The notes under the pieces are model-generated. The model had not been told where the DNA came from. It saw only the letters and a list, made by a program, of their open reading frames with translations, and did not search any database. 52,896 nucleotides of DNA, from assembly GCF_900114355.1 (NCBI RefSeq), contig NZ_FOSS01000007.1, positions 34,316-87,211 of the forward strand. The letters run 5' to 3'. The DNA is from Lysobacter sp. cf310. GTDB taxonomy: Bacteria > Pseudomonadota > Gammaproteobacteria > Xanthomonadales > Xanthomonadaceae. Shown here piece by piece: positions 8,668-18,853 of this stretch. Positions within the stretch are counted from its first letter, which is position 1; each line of letters starts with the position of its first letter. The translations under genes and the position numbers were made by a program.

Positions 8668-9600
8668 ATGTTGGGCGGCCTGTACTCCGAGCTCGAGGCC
8701 TTCGAGGCCATCCTCACCCAGGGCAGCTTCACCGCCGCCGCGCGCCAACTGGGCGTGACCACGGGCGCGATCACGCGCCGGCTGCATGCGCTGGAGACCC
8801 GGCTGGGCGCCAAGCTGCTGAACCGCTCGACCCGCCGCCTCAGCCTCACCGAATCCGGCCGCGACTACTACGCCCAGATCGCGCCCGCGCTGGCCCAGAT
8901 CGCCTCGGCGGCCGAGCGCGTGCACGACCTGGGCGGCGAACCGCGCGGCGAGCTGCGGGTGTCGCTGCCGATGAACTTCGGCCGCCTGTACGTGACGCCG
9001 CGCCTGCCCGCATTCCTGCAGCGCTGGCCCGGCATCGCCCTGGATGCGCAGTTCGACGACCGCTACGTCGATCTGATCGGCGAGGGCTACGACCTGGCGA
9101 TCCGGATCGGCGCGCTCGACGATTCGCGCCTGGTCGCGCGCCGGCTGGCCGACACCCGCCGCATCCTGGTCGCCTCGCCCGACTACCTGCAGCGCCGCGG
9201 CGCGCCGCGCGCGCCCGGCGAACTGGTCGGGCACGACTGCCTGCACTACACCCTGTTCCGCGACGTGGCGACCTGGGAATTCCACCGCGGCCGCGAAACC
9301 CTGCGGGTGCCGGTGCGCGGGCGTCTGCGTTCGAACTACGGCGCGCCCCTGGTCGAGGCCGCGCTGCACGGCGGCGGCATCCTGCAGACCGCGACCTTCG
9401 CCGTCGCCCAGGAACTCGCCGACGGCCGCCTGTGCGAGGTGCTGCCGGACTGGAGCCTGGTCCCGATCGGCCTCTACGCGGTCTACCCGGGACGCGAGTA
9501 CCGGCCGCGCAAGGTCGAGGTCTTCATCGACTTCCTGGAGGAAGCGATCGGCCGGCCCGCGCACTGGGAACGCCTGCTCGGCGGACCGCCCCACGGCTGA
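8668..9600 (+). CDS. LysR-family transcriptional regulator
   Basis: This 310-residue protein has the winged helix-turn-helix at residues 1-62 (ILTQGSFTAAARQLGVTTGA, then RLGAKLLNRSTRRLSLTESG). A type 2 periplasmic-binding-like effector domain follows from about residue 90 (GELRVSLPMNFGRLYVTPRL; YDLAIRIGALDDSRLVARRL). It resembles the large DsdC/AaeR-like group that usually controls a neighbouring, divergently transcribed oxidoreductase, exactly the arrangement here. The ATG at 8668 starts immediately before the helix-turn-helix. The inducer cannot be predicted. Confidence 0.88.
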   Translation: MLGGLYSELEAFEAILTQGSFTAAARQLGVTTGAITRRLHALETRLGAKLLNRSTRRLSLTESGRDYYAQIAPALAQIASAAERVHDLGGEPRGELRVSLPMNFGRLYVTPRLPAFLQRWPGIALDAQFDDRYVDLIGEGYDLAIRIGALDDSRLVARRLADTRRILVASPDYLQRRGAPRAPGELVGHDCLHYTLFRDVATWEFHRGRETLRVPVRGRLRSNYGAPLVEAALHGGGILQTATFAVAQELADGRLCEVLPDWSLVPIGLYAVYPGREYRPRKVEVFIDFLEEAIGRPAHWERLLGGPPHG

Positions 9601-9653
9601 GCGCGGAACAGTCCGTGGCCGCATCCACGGTCGCCGCGCCCAGAGGCGGGCAT

Positions 9654-9659
9654 TACACT
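9654..9659 (+). promoter_or_regulatory. candidate -10 element of the cutA-dsbD operon
   Basis: TACACT lies only 9 nt before the cutA ATG, leaving a leader of a few bases at most and no visible ribosome binding site. No good -35 is seen. Confidence 0.35.
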
Positions 9660-9668
9660 GCGCCCCTC

Positions 9669-10004
9669 ATGCCCGCACCCTCGCCCGTCCGCCTGGTCTT
9701 CAGCAGCTGCCCCGATGCCGCCAGCGCCGACGCGATCGCGCAGGCCCTGGTCGGCGAGCGCCTGGCCGCCTGCGTGAGCCGCCTGCCGGGCCTGCGCTCG
9801 ACCTACCGCTGGCAGGGCCAGGTGGAAAGCGCGGACGAGGTGCAGTTGCTGATCAAGACCAGCGCCGACCGCCTGGACGCCCTGATCGAGCGCCTGCGGG
9901 CGCTGCATCCCTATGAACTGCCGGAGGCTGTCGCGGTCGAAGCCTGCGGCGGCCTGCCCCAGTACCTGCACTGGGTGGCCGAACAGACTCGTGACGATGA
10001 CTGA
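9669..10004 (+). CDS. cutA: divalent-cation tolerance protein CutA
   Basis: This 111-residue protein has the usual length of trimeric CutA1. It shows SSCPDAASADAIAQALVGER, LAACVSRLPGLRSTYRWQG, EVQLLIKTSADR and the C-terminal YLHWVAEQT, all family hallmarks. CutA is linked to copper and other divalent-metal tolerance; its biochemical role remains uncertain. It overlaps the dsbD start by 8 nt. cutA directly before dsbD is a conserved pairing in proteobacteria, probably because metals and periplasmic thiols interact. The ATG at 9669 is the only start that fits the family N-terminus. Confidence 0.92.
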   Translation: MPAPSPVRLVFSSCPDAASADAIAQALVGERLAACVSRLPGLRSTYRWQGQVESADEVQLLIKTSADRLDALIERLRALHPYELPEAVAVEACGGLPQYLHWVAEQTRDDD

Positions 10005-12450
10005 ACTGAAAGCCTTGCTCCGGCGCGCGCGCGCCGGTTACGCCGCCGCTGCGCTCGCGTTCGGCCTGTCCCTGGCCGGTCCGGCCCTGGCGATCGACGA
10101 GTCCGATCTGCTGCCGGTCGAACAGGCCTTCGTGCTCAGCACCGAAGCGCCCGCCGCCGACCGCATCGTGCTGCGCTGGAAGATCGCCGACGGTTACTAC
10201 CTTTATAAGCACCGCATCTCGGTCAAGGCCGATCCCGCGTTCGCGGCGCAGGCGCTGCAGCTGCCCAAGGGCGACAAGCACAAGGACGAGTTCTTCGGCG
10301 AGGTCGAGACCTACCGCAAGGCCCTGAGCGCGACCCTGCCCGGCCGCGCCGGCGCCACCCGCGTCGATCTGCAGATCAAGTACCAGGGCTGCGCCGACGC
10401 CGGCATCTGCTACCCGCCGGTGACGCGCAATGTCAGCGTGAACCTGCCCGCGGCCGCGAACGCGGCGGCCGGCAACGACGAACCCCTGGTCGCGTTCGGC
10501 AACGCCGGCGCAGGCGGCGCGCCGCCGCTGGGCGGCGGCCTGCTCGGCAACGCGCCCAGCGCCGCGGCCGGCGCCGATGCGCTGCCGCTGCCGCCGGAAC
10601 AGGCCTTCGGTTTCGAGGCCATCCCCGGCGACGGCAACACCCTGCTGCTGCGCTTCACCCCGGCGCGCGGCTACTACCTGTACCGCGACAAGACCTCGTT
10701 CAAGCTGGACGCGGCCGCGAGCAAGGCCGGCATCGCGCTGGGCGCGCCGCAATGGCCGCGCGGCAGCGCGCACCGCGACGAGCACTTCGGCCAGGTCATC
10801 GTGTTCTTCGACCAGATCGACGTGCCGCTGCCGCTGCGGCGCACCCGCGAGGACGCGGCCCGGTTCGTGCTGACCGCGAACTTCATGGGCTGCCAGACCG
10901 ACGGCATCTGCTATCCGCCGATGACGCGCCGGGTTTCGATCGATCTGCCGCGCGGCAAGATCGTGGCCGAAACAGCGGTCGCGGCGACCGACGCCGCCCA
11001 ACCGGCCGCCGCTACCGATGCCCCGACCGCCGATGCCGCGGCAACGACGGCGCTGGCGGACCCTGCATCGACCGCCACCGCGCAAGCCGGCGTCGACAGG
11101 AGCGCAGCGCGGTCCGACGCAGCCGCGATCCAGGCCGCGCGCAGCGCCGCGCCCGAACAGGCCGAAGACAGCCTGCTCGCCGCCGCCCTGTCCGGCCCCA
11201 ACCGCTGGTTCACCCTGCTGGTGTTCCTGGCGATGGGCGTGGGCCTGTCGTTCACGCCCTGCGTGCTGCCGATGATCCCGATCCTGTCGGGCCTGATCGC
11301 CGGCCACGGCCCGGGCATCGGCGTGCGCCGCGCGTTCTCGCTGTCGCTGGTGTACGTGCTGGCCAACGCGGTGGTGTTCGCGATCGCCGGCGTGATCGCG
11401 GCCAGCGTCGGCGCCAATCTGCAGATCCTGTTCCAGACGCCGTGGGTGATCGTCGCCTTCTCGCTGCTGTTCGTACTGCTGGCGCTGTCCAGCTTCGGCC
11501 TCTACGAACTGCAGATGCCGGCCGCGCTGCGCAATCGCCTGGGCAGCCTCAGCGACCGCCAGCGTGGCGGCTCCTGGCTGGGCGTGGCGGCGATGGGCGC
11601 GCTGTCCTCGCTGATCGTCGGCCCCTGCGTGGCGCCGCCGCTGGCCGCGGCGATGCTCTACATCGGCCAGAGCGGCGACCAGTGGTTCGGCGGCGCGGCC
11701 TTGTTCCTGCTCGCGCTGGGCATGGGCGTGCCGCTGCTCGCGTTCGGCGTGGCCGCCGGCAAGGGCGTGCCGACCAGCGGGCCGTGGATGGTCGGCGTGC
11801 AACGCGCGTTCGGCTTCGTGTTCCTGGGCCTGGCGGTGTGGATGCTCACCCGCATCCTGCCTGGCCCGGTGGTGCTGGCGCTGTGGGGCGCGCTGCTGTT
11901 CGGCGCGGCCGCGGCGATCGGCCTGATCGCGAGCCGTGCCGGCGGCAGCGGCGGGCTGCGCGCGCTGGGCTGGACCGCGGCGCTGCTGCTGGGCCTGACC
12001 GGCGCCGCGCAGATTGTCGGCGCGCTGGCCGGCAGCAGCGATCCGCTGCAGCCGCTGGCCGGCCTGCGCGGCGGCGGCGCCGCGCATCGCGAGCTGCCGT
12101 TCCGCACCATCAAGTCGGTGGCCGACCTCGACCGCGAGGTCGCCGCGGCCCAGGCCGCGGGCCAGCCGCTGATGCTGGACTTCTACGCCGACTGGTGCGT
12201 GTCCTGCAAAGAGATGGAGAAGTACACCTTCACCGAACCCACGGTGCACGAGGCGCTGTCCGGCTTCGTCCTGCTCAAGGCAGACGTGACCGCCAACGAC
12301 GAACTCGACGCGGCGCTGATGAAGCGCCTGGGCATCCACGGCCCGCCGGCCACGCTGTACTACAGCGGCGGCGCCGAACGTCGCGAGCTGCGCTTGTTCG
12401 GTTTCGAGGAAGCGCCCAAGTTCGTCGAACGCGCACGGCGCGCGCGCTGA
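9997..12450 (+). CDS. dsbD: thiol:disulfide interchange protein DsbD with duplicated N-terminal alpha domain
   Basis: This 817-residue inner-membrane reductase passes electrons from cytoplasmic thioredoxin to periplasmic partners (DsbC, cytochrome c maturation). After a signal peptide (about 1-32) there are two alpha domains. The first carries C132 and C138 (GCADAGICYPPVTR), the second C299 and C305 (GCQTDGICYPPMTR). An Ala/Thr-rich linker (about 330-395) leads to the eight-helix beta domain with C422 (FTPCVLPMIP) and C544 (VGPCVAPPLA). The C-terminal thioredoxin domain has WCVSC (C734, C737). Escherichia coli DsbD (about 565 residues) has one alpha domain, so the duplication explains the extra length. 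The ATG at 9997 overlaps cutA; the next gene starts 1 nt after the stop. Confidence 0.93.
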   Translation: MTELKALLRRARAGYAAAALAFGLSLAGPALAIDESDLLPVEQAFVLSTEAPAADRIVLRWKIADGYYLYKHRISVKADPAFAAQALQLPKGDKHKDEFFGEVETYRKALSATLPGRAGATRVDLQIKYQGCADAGICYPPVTRNVSVNLPAAANAAAGNDEPLVAFGNAGAGGAPPLGGGLLGNAPSAAAGADALPLPPEQAFGFEAIPGDGNTLLLRFTPARGYYLYRDKTSFKLDAAASKAGIALGAPQWPRGSAHRDEHFGQVIVFFDQIDVPLPLRRTREDAARFVLTANFMGCQTDGICYPPMTRRVSIDLPRGKIVAETAVAATDAAQPAAATDAPTADAAATTALADPASTATAQAGVDRSAARSDAAAIQAARSAAPEQAEDSLLAAALSGPNRWFTLLVFLAMGVGLSFTPCVLPMIPILSGLIAGHGPGIGVRRAFSLSLVYVLANAVVFAIAGVIAASVGANLQILFQTPWVIVAFSLLFVLLALSSFGLYELQMPAALRNRLGSLSDRQRGGSWLGVAAMGALSSLIVGPCVAPPLAAAMLYIGQSGDQWFGGAALFLLALGMGVPLLAFGVAAGKGVPTSGPWMVGVQRAFGFVFLGLAVWMLTRILPGPVVLALWGALLFGAAAAIGLIASRAGGSGGLRALGWTAALLLGLTGAAQIVGALAGSSDPLQPLAGLRGGGAAHRELPFRTIKSVADLDREVAAAQAAGQPLMLDFYADWCVSCKEMEKYTFTEPTVHEALSGFVLLKADVTANDELDAALMKRLGIHGPPATLYYSGGAERRELRLFGFEEAPKFVERARRAR

Positions 12451-12451
12451 T

Positions 12452-13054
12452 ATGGGTTCGACCGCGAAGGTGCTGCTGGTCGCCGGCATCGCCGGCGTGC
12501 TCGGCGCCGGCCTCGGGATCTGGCTCAACGGTCCCGGCCCGCTGCTGCGCAGCGAGGCCGGACAGCGCGTGCTGCAGGGCGTGATCGCCTCGACCGCGCC
12601 CGCACCGCCGCGGGACCTGCCTGTGGCCTCGCGCGGCGCGCCGGTGCCGGTGATCGAACTGCCGACGCTGGACGGCAAGCCGCTGCGTCTGCCCTCGGCG
12701 TACCCGGGCCGGCCGGTGCTGATCAATCTCTGGGCCAGCTGGTGCGGCCCCTGCATCAAGGAAATGCCCGAACTGGACCGTTACGCCGCCCAGCAGGGCG
12801 CGAGCGGCACCCAGGTGGTCGGAATCGCTCTGGACGACGCCGACGCGGTGCGCGAGTTCCTGCGCCGGGTGCCGGTGCGCTACCCGATCGTGCTGGACCG
12901 GGCCGGCCCGCGCGACGCCGGCGTGCAGTTGGGCAACCCCAAGGGCGTGCTGCCCTACACCGCCCTGGTCTCGGCCGAGGGGCGGCTGCTGAAGCAGAAG
13001 ATCGGGCCGTTCGAACCCGGCGAACTCGAGGCCTGGGTCGGCTCGGCGCAGTGA
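12452..13054 (+). CDS. membrane-anchored TlpA-like thioredoxin
   Basis: This 200-residue protein has one N-terminal membrane segment (VLLVAGIAGVLGAGLGIWL). A periplasmic thioredoxin fold of the TlpA/ResA/AhpC-TSA type follows: LINLWASWCGPCIKEMPEL with active-site C98 and C101, the cis-Pro region VLPYTALV, and GRLLKQKIGPF. It starts one base after the dsbD stop, so the two are almost certainly co-expressed. The natural reading is a periplasmic disulfide reductase recharged by DsbD. Its client protein is unknown. Confidence 0.88.
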   Translation: MGSTAKVLLVAGIAGVLGAGLGIWLNGPGPLLRSEAGQRVLQGVIASTAPAPPRDLPVASRGAPVPVIELPTLDGKPLRLPSAYPGRPVLINLWASWCGPCIKEMPELDRYAAQQGASGTQVVGIALDDADAVREFLRRVPVRYPIVLDRAGPRDAGVQLGNPKGVLPYTALVSAEGRLLKQKIGPFEPGELEAWVGSAQ

Positions 13055-13061
13055 GCGCCGC

Positions 13062-13526
13062 TCACAGCGAGGGGTATCGGCCCTCGTCGTCGACGTAGTA
13101 GACCTGCTGCAGATACCAACGCCCGTCGGCGCGGATCAGCCGGTACTCGTAGTCGGCTTCCAGCACGGTGCCGGCGATGGTGTGGGTGTCGCGCGTGCGC
13201 ACCACCGCGCGGGCGCCGTCGATATCGGTCGACAGGATCCGCTCGTCGGCGGGGCTGTGATTGGCGCGCGAGCCGAACGCAAGCGGTTCGCCGCGGAAGC
13301 CGGGCTGGCAGTACGCGCGCAGCAGGCGGTCGTAGTCGGCCTGGGCCCGGGCGACGCCGCGCTCCTGCCCTTCGGTCTCGACGGCGCGCTGGGCGCGGTC
13401 GTTCCAGGCCTGGTAGTCGGCCAGGAACGCGCGCACCAGGCCGTCCGGCGTCGACGCGGGCACGGGCTTGGCGGCCAGGGCCACCGACATGAACAGGCAT
13501 AGCAACAGACCCAGCCCACCGCGCAT
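13062..13526 (-). CDS. exported NTF2-fold-like protein of unknown function
   Basis: This 154-residue protein has a signal peptide (LGLLLCLFMSVALAAKPVPA). The rest looks like an NTF2-type cone: an N-terminal helix (DGLVRAFLADYQAWNDRA), then beta strands ending YEYRLIRADGRWYLQQVYYV and DDEGRYPSL. That ending resembles a family named NTF2-fold immunity proteins, but no toxin gene is nearby, so an immunity role is not supported. The ATG at 13526 gives a clean signal peptide. The gene converges on the tlpA-like gene with only 7 bp between stops. The region upstream of it (13640-13700) is AT-rich and probably holds divergent promoters shared with aroQ. Confidence 0.65.
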   Translation of the reverse strand: MRGGLGLLLCLFMSVALAAKPVPASTPDGLVRAFLADYQAWNDRAQRAVETEGQERGVARAQADYDRLLRAYCQPGFRGEPLAFGSRANHSPADERILSTDIDGARAVVRTRDTHTIAGTVLEADYEYRLIRADGRWYLQQVYYVDDEGRYPSL

Positions 13527-13769
13527 CGCATCCCCCGTTTGACATCGGCCGCGCCGGAGGCCACTTTGCCCGAACCGCCATCGCGCCGCCTGCCCGCGCC
13601 ATCGTCGGCGATCGCGCCGGCAACGTGCCCGACGGCCGCGAAATTTAGAGTCGCCACTCAAACAACTGCTTAAATCGTAACAACTTCGCCGATTTGGCGG
13701 CGAACTTCTGGACATGGCACCGGCCTTCACGCACACTGCCGCCCTTTGAAGGCCACCGCTCCGGTTCCG

Positions 13770-14216
13770 ATGGCGACGCTTCTGGTCCTGCACGGCCCCA
13801 ACCTCAACCTGCTCGGCACGCGCGAGCCGGAGGTCTACGGCCGCACCACGCTGGCGCAGATCGATGCCGACCTGCGCAGCCGCGCCGAGGCCGCCGGGCA
13901 CCGCTACGACAGCCTGCAGTCGAACGCCGAGCACGTCCTGGTCGATCGCGTCCAGGACGCGCGCGAAGACGGCACCGCCCTGATCCTGATCAATCCGGCC
14001 GCGTTCACCCACACCAGCGTGGCCCTGCGCGACGCCCTGGCCGCGGTCGCGATCCCCTTCATCGAGATCCACCTGTCCAACCCGCACCGCCGCGAAGACT
14101 TCCGCCGCACCAGCTACTTCAGCGATCTGGCGCTGGGCGTGATCTGCGGCTTCGGCGCGGACAGCTACCGCTACGCGCTGGATGCGGCGCTGCAGCGGCT
14201 CGACCCCCAATCCTGA
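13770..14216 (+). CDS. aroQ: type II 3-dehydroquinate dehydratase
   Basis: This 148-residue enzyme of the shikimate pathway dehydrates 3-dehydroquinate to 3-dehydroshikimate. Family landmarks are [20 protein letters not shown] at the N-terminus (substrate loop with the catalytic Tyr and Arg), [17 protein letters not shown], and [15 protein letters not shown] with the catalytic His. Length is normal for the dodecameric type II enzyme. The ATG at 13770 fits the family better than the in-frame TTG at 13746. It sits directly upstream of accB, a conserved order in Xanthomonadaceae and many other proteobacteria. Confidence 0.95.
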   Translation: MATLLVLHGPNLNLLGTREPEVYGRTTLAQIDADLRSRAEAAGHRYDSLQSNAEHVLVDRVQDAREDGTALILINPAAFTHTSVALRDALAAVAIPFIEIHLSNPHRREDFRRTSYFSDLALGVICGFGADSYRYALDAALQRLDPQS

Positions 14217-14257
14217 AACCACCGCCCCGTCGCCGGGGCATTACCTGAGGCCCGTCC

Positions 14258-14737
14258 ATGGACCTGCGCAAAATCAAGAAACTCATCGACCTGCTCGAGG
14301 AATCCAACCTCGCCGAGATCGAGATCAAGGAGGGCGAAGAGTCGGTGCGCCTGGCGCGCACGCCCAAGGGCGGCTACGCCGTGGCCGCGCCGATGATGCA
14401 GGCCGCGCCGATGGCCGAGCGCGCGCCGCAGGCGATGCCGATGCACTCGCCCACCGAAGCGGCCACCGGCGGCAGCGCCAAGCCCGCCAACGACCTGCCC
14501 GACGGCCACGTCGTGCGCGCGCCCATGGTCGGCACCTTCTACACCTCGCCGTCGCCGGACAAGCCCGCCTTCGTCAGCGTCGGCCAGGCGGTCAAGGCCG
14601 GCGACACCCTGGGCATCATCGAGGCGATGAAGATGTTCAACCCGATCGAGGCCGACGTGTCCGGCACCGTGCTCAAGGTGATGGCCGAGAGCGGCCAGCC
14701 GATCGAGTTCGATCAGCCCCTCTTCGTCATCGGCTGA
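14258..14737 (+). CDS. accB: acetyl-CoA carboxylase biotin carboxyl carrier protein
   Basis: This 159-residue protein has the N-terminal dimerisation helices ([20 protein letters not shown]), an Ala/Pro/Met-rich flexible linker (about 50-85) and the biotinyl domain ([18 protein letters not shown]). The biotin-accepting K125 sits in EAMKM. The protruding thumb loop YTSPSPDKP is typical of the fatty-acid-synthesis carrier. It carries CO2 from AccC to the carboxyltransferase AccAD in the first committed step of fatty acid synthesis. accC starts 10 nt after its stop. Confidence 0.96.
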   Translation: MDLRKIKKLIDLLEESNLAEIEIKEGEESVRLARTPKGGYAVAAPMMQAAPMAERAPQAMPMHSPTEAATGGSAKPANDLPDGHVVRAPMVGTFYTSPSPDKPAFVSVGQAVKAGDTLGIIEAMKMFNPIEADVSGTVLKVMAESGQPIEFDQPLFVIG

Positions 14738-14747
14738 GGCGACCTCC

Positions 14748-16115
<1,368 letters not shown>

Positions 16116-16136
16116 TCGCGACGGCGGTGACACGCG

Positions 16137-16168
16137 GGGCGGCGTCGGGCGACCGGCGCCGCCCTTTT
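16137..16168 (+). terminator. Rho-independent terminator after accC
   Basis: The stem GGGCGGCG (16137-16144) with CGCCGCCC (16157-16164) is followed by TTTTCG, 21 bp after the accC stop. Confidence 0.75.
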
Positions 16169-16296
16169 CGTTGGCGCGTGTCCGTAGGCCGCCAAGCGCC
16201 ACGGTTTTTGCGTACTCTTTGCCCGCCCGCCCCGTGCCCCGGTCCGGCCCCGCAGCGGCGGCGGCGATCCCCAAACCCAACCAGGTACCGCCCCGT

Positions 16297-16995
16297 ATGA
16301 AACACGGAATTTTCGTACTGACCGCCGCCGCGATCCTGTCGCTGAGCGCCTGCAAGAAATCCGAGGAGGCCGCCGCACCCGCGGCCGAGCCCGCCGCCGC
16401 GACCACCGCCGCCGCGCCCGCGCCCGAAACCGCCGCCCCCGCGGCCGCCCCGGCCGAGCCCAGCGCCGAGGATGCCGAGCGCGCCCAGGCCCAGGCCAAG
16501 CTCGACTTCGCGACCATGGAGGACGGCTATATCAACGACCCCAAGGGCCAGTGGGCGAGCGCGGCCAAGGCCAGCACCTCCTACGGCTCGGCCAACGGCA
16601 AGGATTCGAGCGCGCAGGAGTCCTACTCGCCCTACCACGCCACCGGCGCGGCCAATAACGAGTCCTGGAGCAACAACAGCCAGAGCGTCGGCTTCGACTG
16701 GATCGAGCTGAGCTACGACAAGCCGGTCAGCGCCAGCGAAGTGCGGGTCGCGTTGGAAGGCGGCAATGGCGCCAAGGGCATCACCAAGATCGAACTGATC
16801 GACACCGCCGGCCAGGCCCACACCGTGTGGAGCGGCCTGAGCGACAGCAAGCGCGACGAGCGCGGCGGCCGCACCTGGATCGTGCGCAAGTTCGAACCCA
16901 CCGCCTACCAGGCCAAGAGCGTCAAGCTGACCTTCGCCAACAACGTCGAGAACGGCTACAGCTACGTCGACGCGGTGCAGCTGATCGGCGGCTGA
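16297..16995 (+). CDS. lipoprotein with a predicted carbohydrate-binding-like C-terminal domain
   Basis: This 232-residue protein has a lipobox ending LSAC, with lipidated C19. An Ala/Pro/Glu-rich tether of about 50 residues follows. The globular domain from about residue 70 contains DPKGQWASAAKASTSYGS, WIELSYDKPVSASEVRVALE, IELIDTAGQAHTVWSG and a C-terminal YSYVDAVQLIGG. The pattern of a strand after 'Q-W-A-xx-A-xAS-S-Y' and the ending 'AVQLIG' looks like an F5/8-type or galactose-binding-like jelly roll, so ligand binding at the envelope is likely; the ligand is unknown. It stands alone between terminators. Confidence 0.7.
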   Translation: MKHGIFVLTAAAILSLSACKKSEEAAAPAAEPAAATTAAAPAPETAAPAAAPAEPSAEDAERAQAQAKLDFATMEDGYINDPKGQWASAAKASTSYGSANGKDSSAQESYSPYHATGAANNESWSNNSQSVGFDWIELSYDKPVSASEVRVALEGGNGAKGITKIELIDTAGQAHTVWSGLSDSKRDERGGRTWIVRKFEPTAYQAKSVKLTFANNVENGYSYVDAVQLIGG

Positions 16996-17000
16996 TCGCG

Positions 17001-17026
17001 AAAAAAAGGCCGCCCGATGGGCGGCC
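17001..17026 (-). terminator. Rho-independent terminator, minus strand
   Basis: The stem GGCCGCCC-GAT-GGGCGGCC (17008-17026) reads on the minus strand with a TTTTTTT tract after it. It ends the two-gene minus-strand unit at 17136-18595 and lies 5 bp beyond the stop of the convergent lipoprotein gene. Confidence 0.8.
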
Positions 17027-17135
17027 CTGCGGTTCCAGCATCCCGGCGCGGCTGCGCGCCTGGGATGGACGGCCCGCTCCGGATGCGGATTCGATCCGGA
17101 GCCCGGCCTGGGCGACACGGCGTCTCACCGTGCGC

Positions 17136-17588
17136 TCAATCCAACTGGCGCGGCACCGTGACCTCGCCGACTTCGCCCAGGTCGCCGACCCGGACGCCGT
17201 TGAGATCGGGCGCGGGCACCGTGATCGGGCCGCCCTGCGCGCGCGACTGCGTGCCCTGGATGGGCTGCGCGCCGGCGCTGGAGGCCGGGCTGACGATCAT
17301 CACGTACTCGCTGGAGCCGTCGGGCCAGACCACCTTGAAGGTGCTGCCGGGAGGCAACGACGAGAACGGCGTGCCGCTCTGGGCGCGATACATCGCCGCG
17401 ATCTGCGCCGAGCTCGCGCGCCGGGTCTGTTCCGGCGAGTGCACCGTGGTCACCGCGACCTGCGACAGCTCGCTGTAGTCGTCGGCGAGCACGTCGATCA
17501 CGACCCCGGCCGCGCCCACCGAATAGGCGGCGAACAGCAGCACCCAGAAGCACAGCTTGGCCTTGTGTACGAAGCGCTTGTCTTTCAT
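17136..17588 (-). CDS. single-pass membrane protein of unknown function
   Basis: This 150-residue protein has a positively charged N-terminus ([11 protein letters not shown]) and one membrane segment ([20 protein letters not shown]). An exported Ser/Ala-rich domain follows, containing [19 protein letters not shown] and ending in a hydrophilic Gly/Pro/Val tail. I recognise no family. Its ATG overlaps the stop of the upstream gene by 4 bases (ATGA), so both products are probably made in fixed ratio and may act together. Confidence 0.65.
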   Translation of the reverse strand: MKDKRFVHKAKLCFWVLLFAAYSVGAAGVVIDVLADDYSELSQVAVTTVHSPEQTRRASSAQIAAMYRAQSGTPFSSLPPGSTFKVVWPDGSSEYVMIVSPASSAGAQPIQGTQSRAQGGPITVPAPDLNGVRVGDLGEVGEVTVPRQLD

Positions 17589-18595
17589 TTGGTTATCCTC
17601 GTTCCGCCGACAAGACCGTTGACCATGTCGTTCATCACTTCCGTTCCCTGGCGCGGCACCGCCGCGTCGAATACGAAACTGCTGAAGTCCTGGTTCGGGT
17701 CCTGCGAGCAGATACCTCCGTTGGCGCAATAAGTCGTCATCAGCACGCTGTTGGGGCTGCAATCCAGCCCCAGTCTGCAAGCAGCCAGCTGCCAGGCCAG
17801 TTCCGAGAACTGGGTACCGGCGATCGGCCCGTAAAAATTCCTGCGTCCGCTGGAGGCGATGCCCATCTTCGGCGAGATCGCGAAGAAGGCCTCCGGGTCC
17901 AGCGAATTGCGCACCCGGTCGACCAGGTCGCGCACATAGGCTTCGTCGTTCTGCAGCGGCTCGTCCATGCCCAGCAGCGAGGCTTCCGCGGGCAGGCTGC
18001 CGGCCTTGGCCGCGCGGATGCGGGTGCGCTGGATGGTCGCGTACGACAGGTCGTCGGCGGGCGTGAAGCGCGCGCAGCGTTGGCCGACGCGATTGCGCGC
18101 GGCCACCATCGCCTCCGAGGTGCGCAGGTTCATGCCGGCGATGGCCTGGGTGTCGCGGCCGTAGTCGGCGGGCGCGGCGGCGTAGCCGGCGCAATAGTCG
18201 AGCACGCGGCTCAGCATCCAGGTCGATTCGGGCTCGCCCGCGCGCACCGCCGCACCCAGCTCCTGGGCGTAGGCGTACAGATCGTCGCTGTGTTCGAAGC
18301 GTTCGCGCAGGCGTTGCGCGGGCGTCAGCGCGCGCGTGCGCTGGGGCGCGTCGGCATCCAGATCGCCCACGCCGCGGTCGACGCGCGCGGCCGTCGCGGC
18401 GACCGCCTCGGCGGAGGTCGCGGCGATCTCGGGCGCGGCCTCCGGCGCGATCTGGCCGCGTCGCGCGTACAGCACGCCGCCGGCCAACAAAGCTACGGCA
18501 GCCACCGCCCACATCGGTCGCACGATAGCGGACACGCCAGCCCGAACCGCGGGCGGCGCCTCCTTCTCGAGCTGGGATGTCAGCAAGTCGGACAT
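17585..18595 (-). CDS. single-pass membrane protein of unknown function, coupled to the next gene
   Basis: This 336-residue protein has a cytoplasmic stretch of about 25 residues, one membrane helix ([16 protein letters not shown]) and a long helical periplasmic domain. That domain contains paired cysteines ([35 protein letters not shown]), suggesting disulfides. The last 60 residues resemble no domain I know. The ATG at 18595 has GGAG 13 nt upstream; a longer reading frame to 18814 is Pro/Arg-rich and unlikely to be translated. It is first in a two-gene unit that ends at the terminator at 17001. Confidence 0.65.
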   Translation of the reverse strand: MSDLLTSQLEKEAPPAVRAGVSAIVRPMWAVAAVALLAGGVLYARRGQIAPEAAPEIAATSAEAVAATAARVDRGVGDLDADAPQRTRALTPAQRLRERFEHSDDLYAYAQELGAAVRAGEPESTWMLSRVLDYCAGYAAAPADYGRDTQAIAGMNLRTSEAMVAARNRVGQRCARFTPADDLSYATIQRTRIRAAKAGSLPAEASLLGMDEPLQNDEAYVRDLVDRVRNSLDPEAFFAISPKMGIASSGRRNFYGPIAGTQFSELAWQLAACRLGLDCSPNSVLMTTYCANGGICSQDPNQDFSSFVFDAAVPRQGTEVMNDMVNGLVGGTRITK

Positions 18596-18830
18596 TCGGT
18601 CCTGATCTCCGCCGCGTGCGGGGCTGGGTCCTGCGGCCTGGTGCCAGCGGGCCCGCCCTTCCTCGCCGCGCAGCCTGCGCGCGGTAGCGGGTGGCACCCT
18701 GATACCACGAATAGTAAAGCAAGCCGCCAGCCGGCGCCGAAACGGCCGGCCCACCGGCGCCGGCGGCGGCACGAACGGCGGCGGCGCCCCGACCTGAACC
18801 GGAACCGCGGCCAAGGGTGGGATAATGCGA

Positions 18831-18836
18831 TCCCGT
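18831..18836 (+). promoter_or_regulatory. candidate -10 element for prmA
   Basis: GATAAT lies 17 nt before the prmA ATG, implying a leader of only about 10 nt. No clear -35 is visible in the GC-rich upstream sequence. Confidence 0.35.
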
Positions 18837-18853
18837 TACCCGCTGCGACCGCG

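Noticed and set aside
9853-12759. 968-residue minus-strand open frame opposite dsbD
   Set aside because: Composition (Gln/Arg/Ala/His-rich) is that of antisense GC-rich DNA; dsbD on the plus strand has all family motifs.
13062-13526. Immunity protein of a toxin system
   Set aside because: The NTF2-like ending resembles an immunity family, but there is a signal peptide and no toxin gene nearby.
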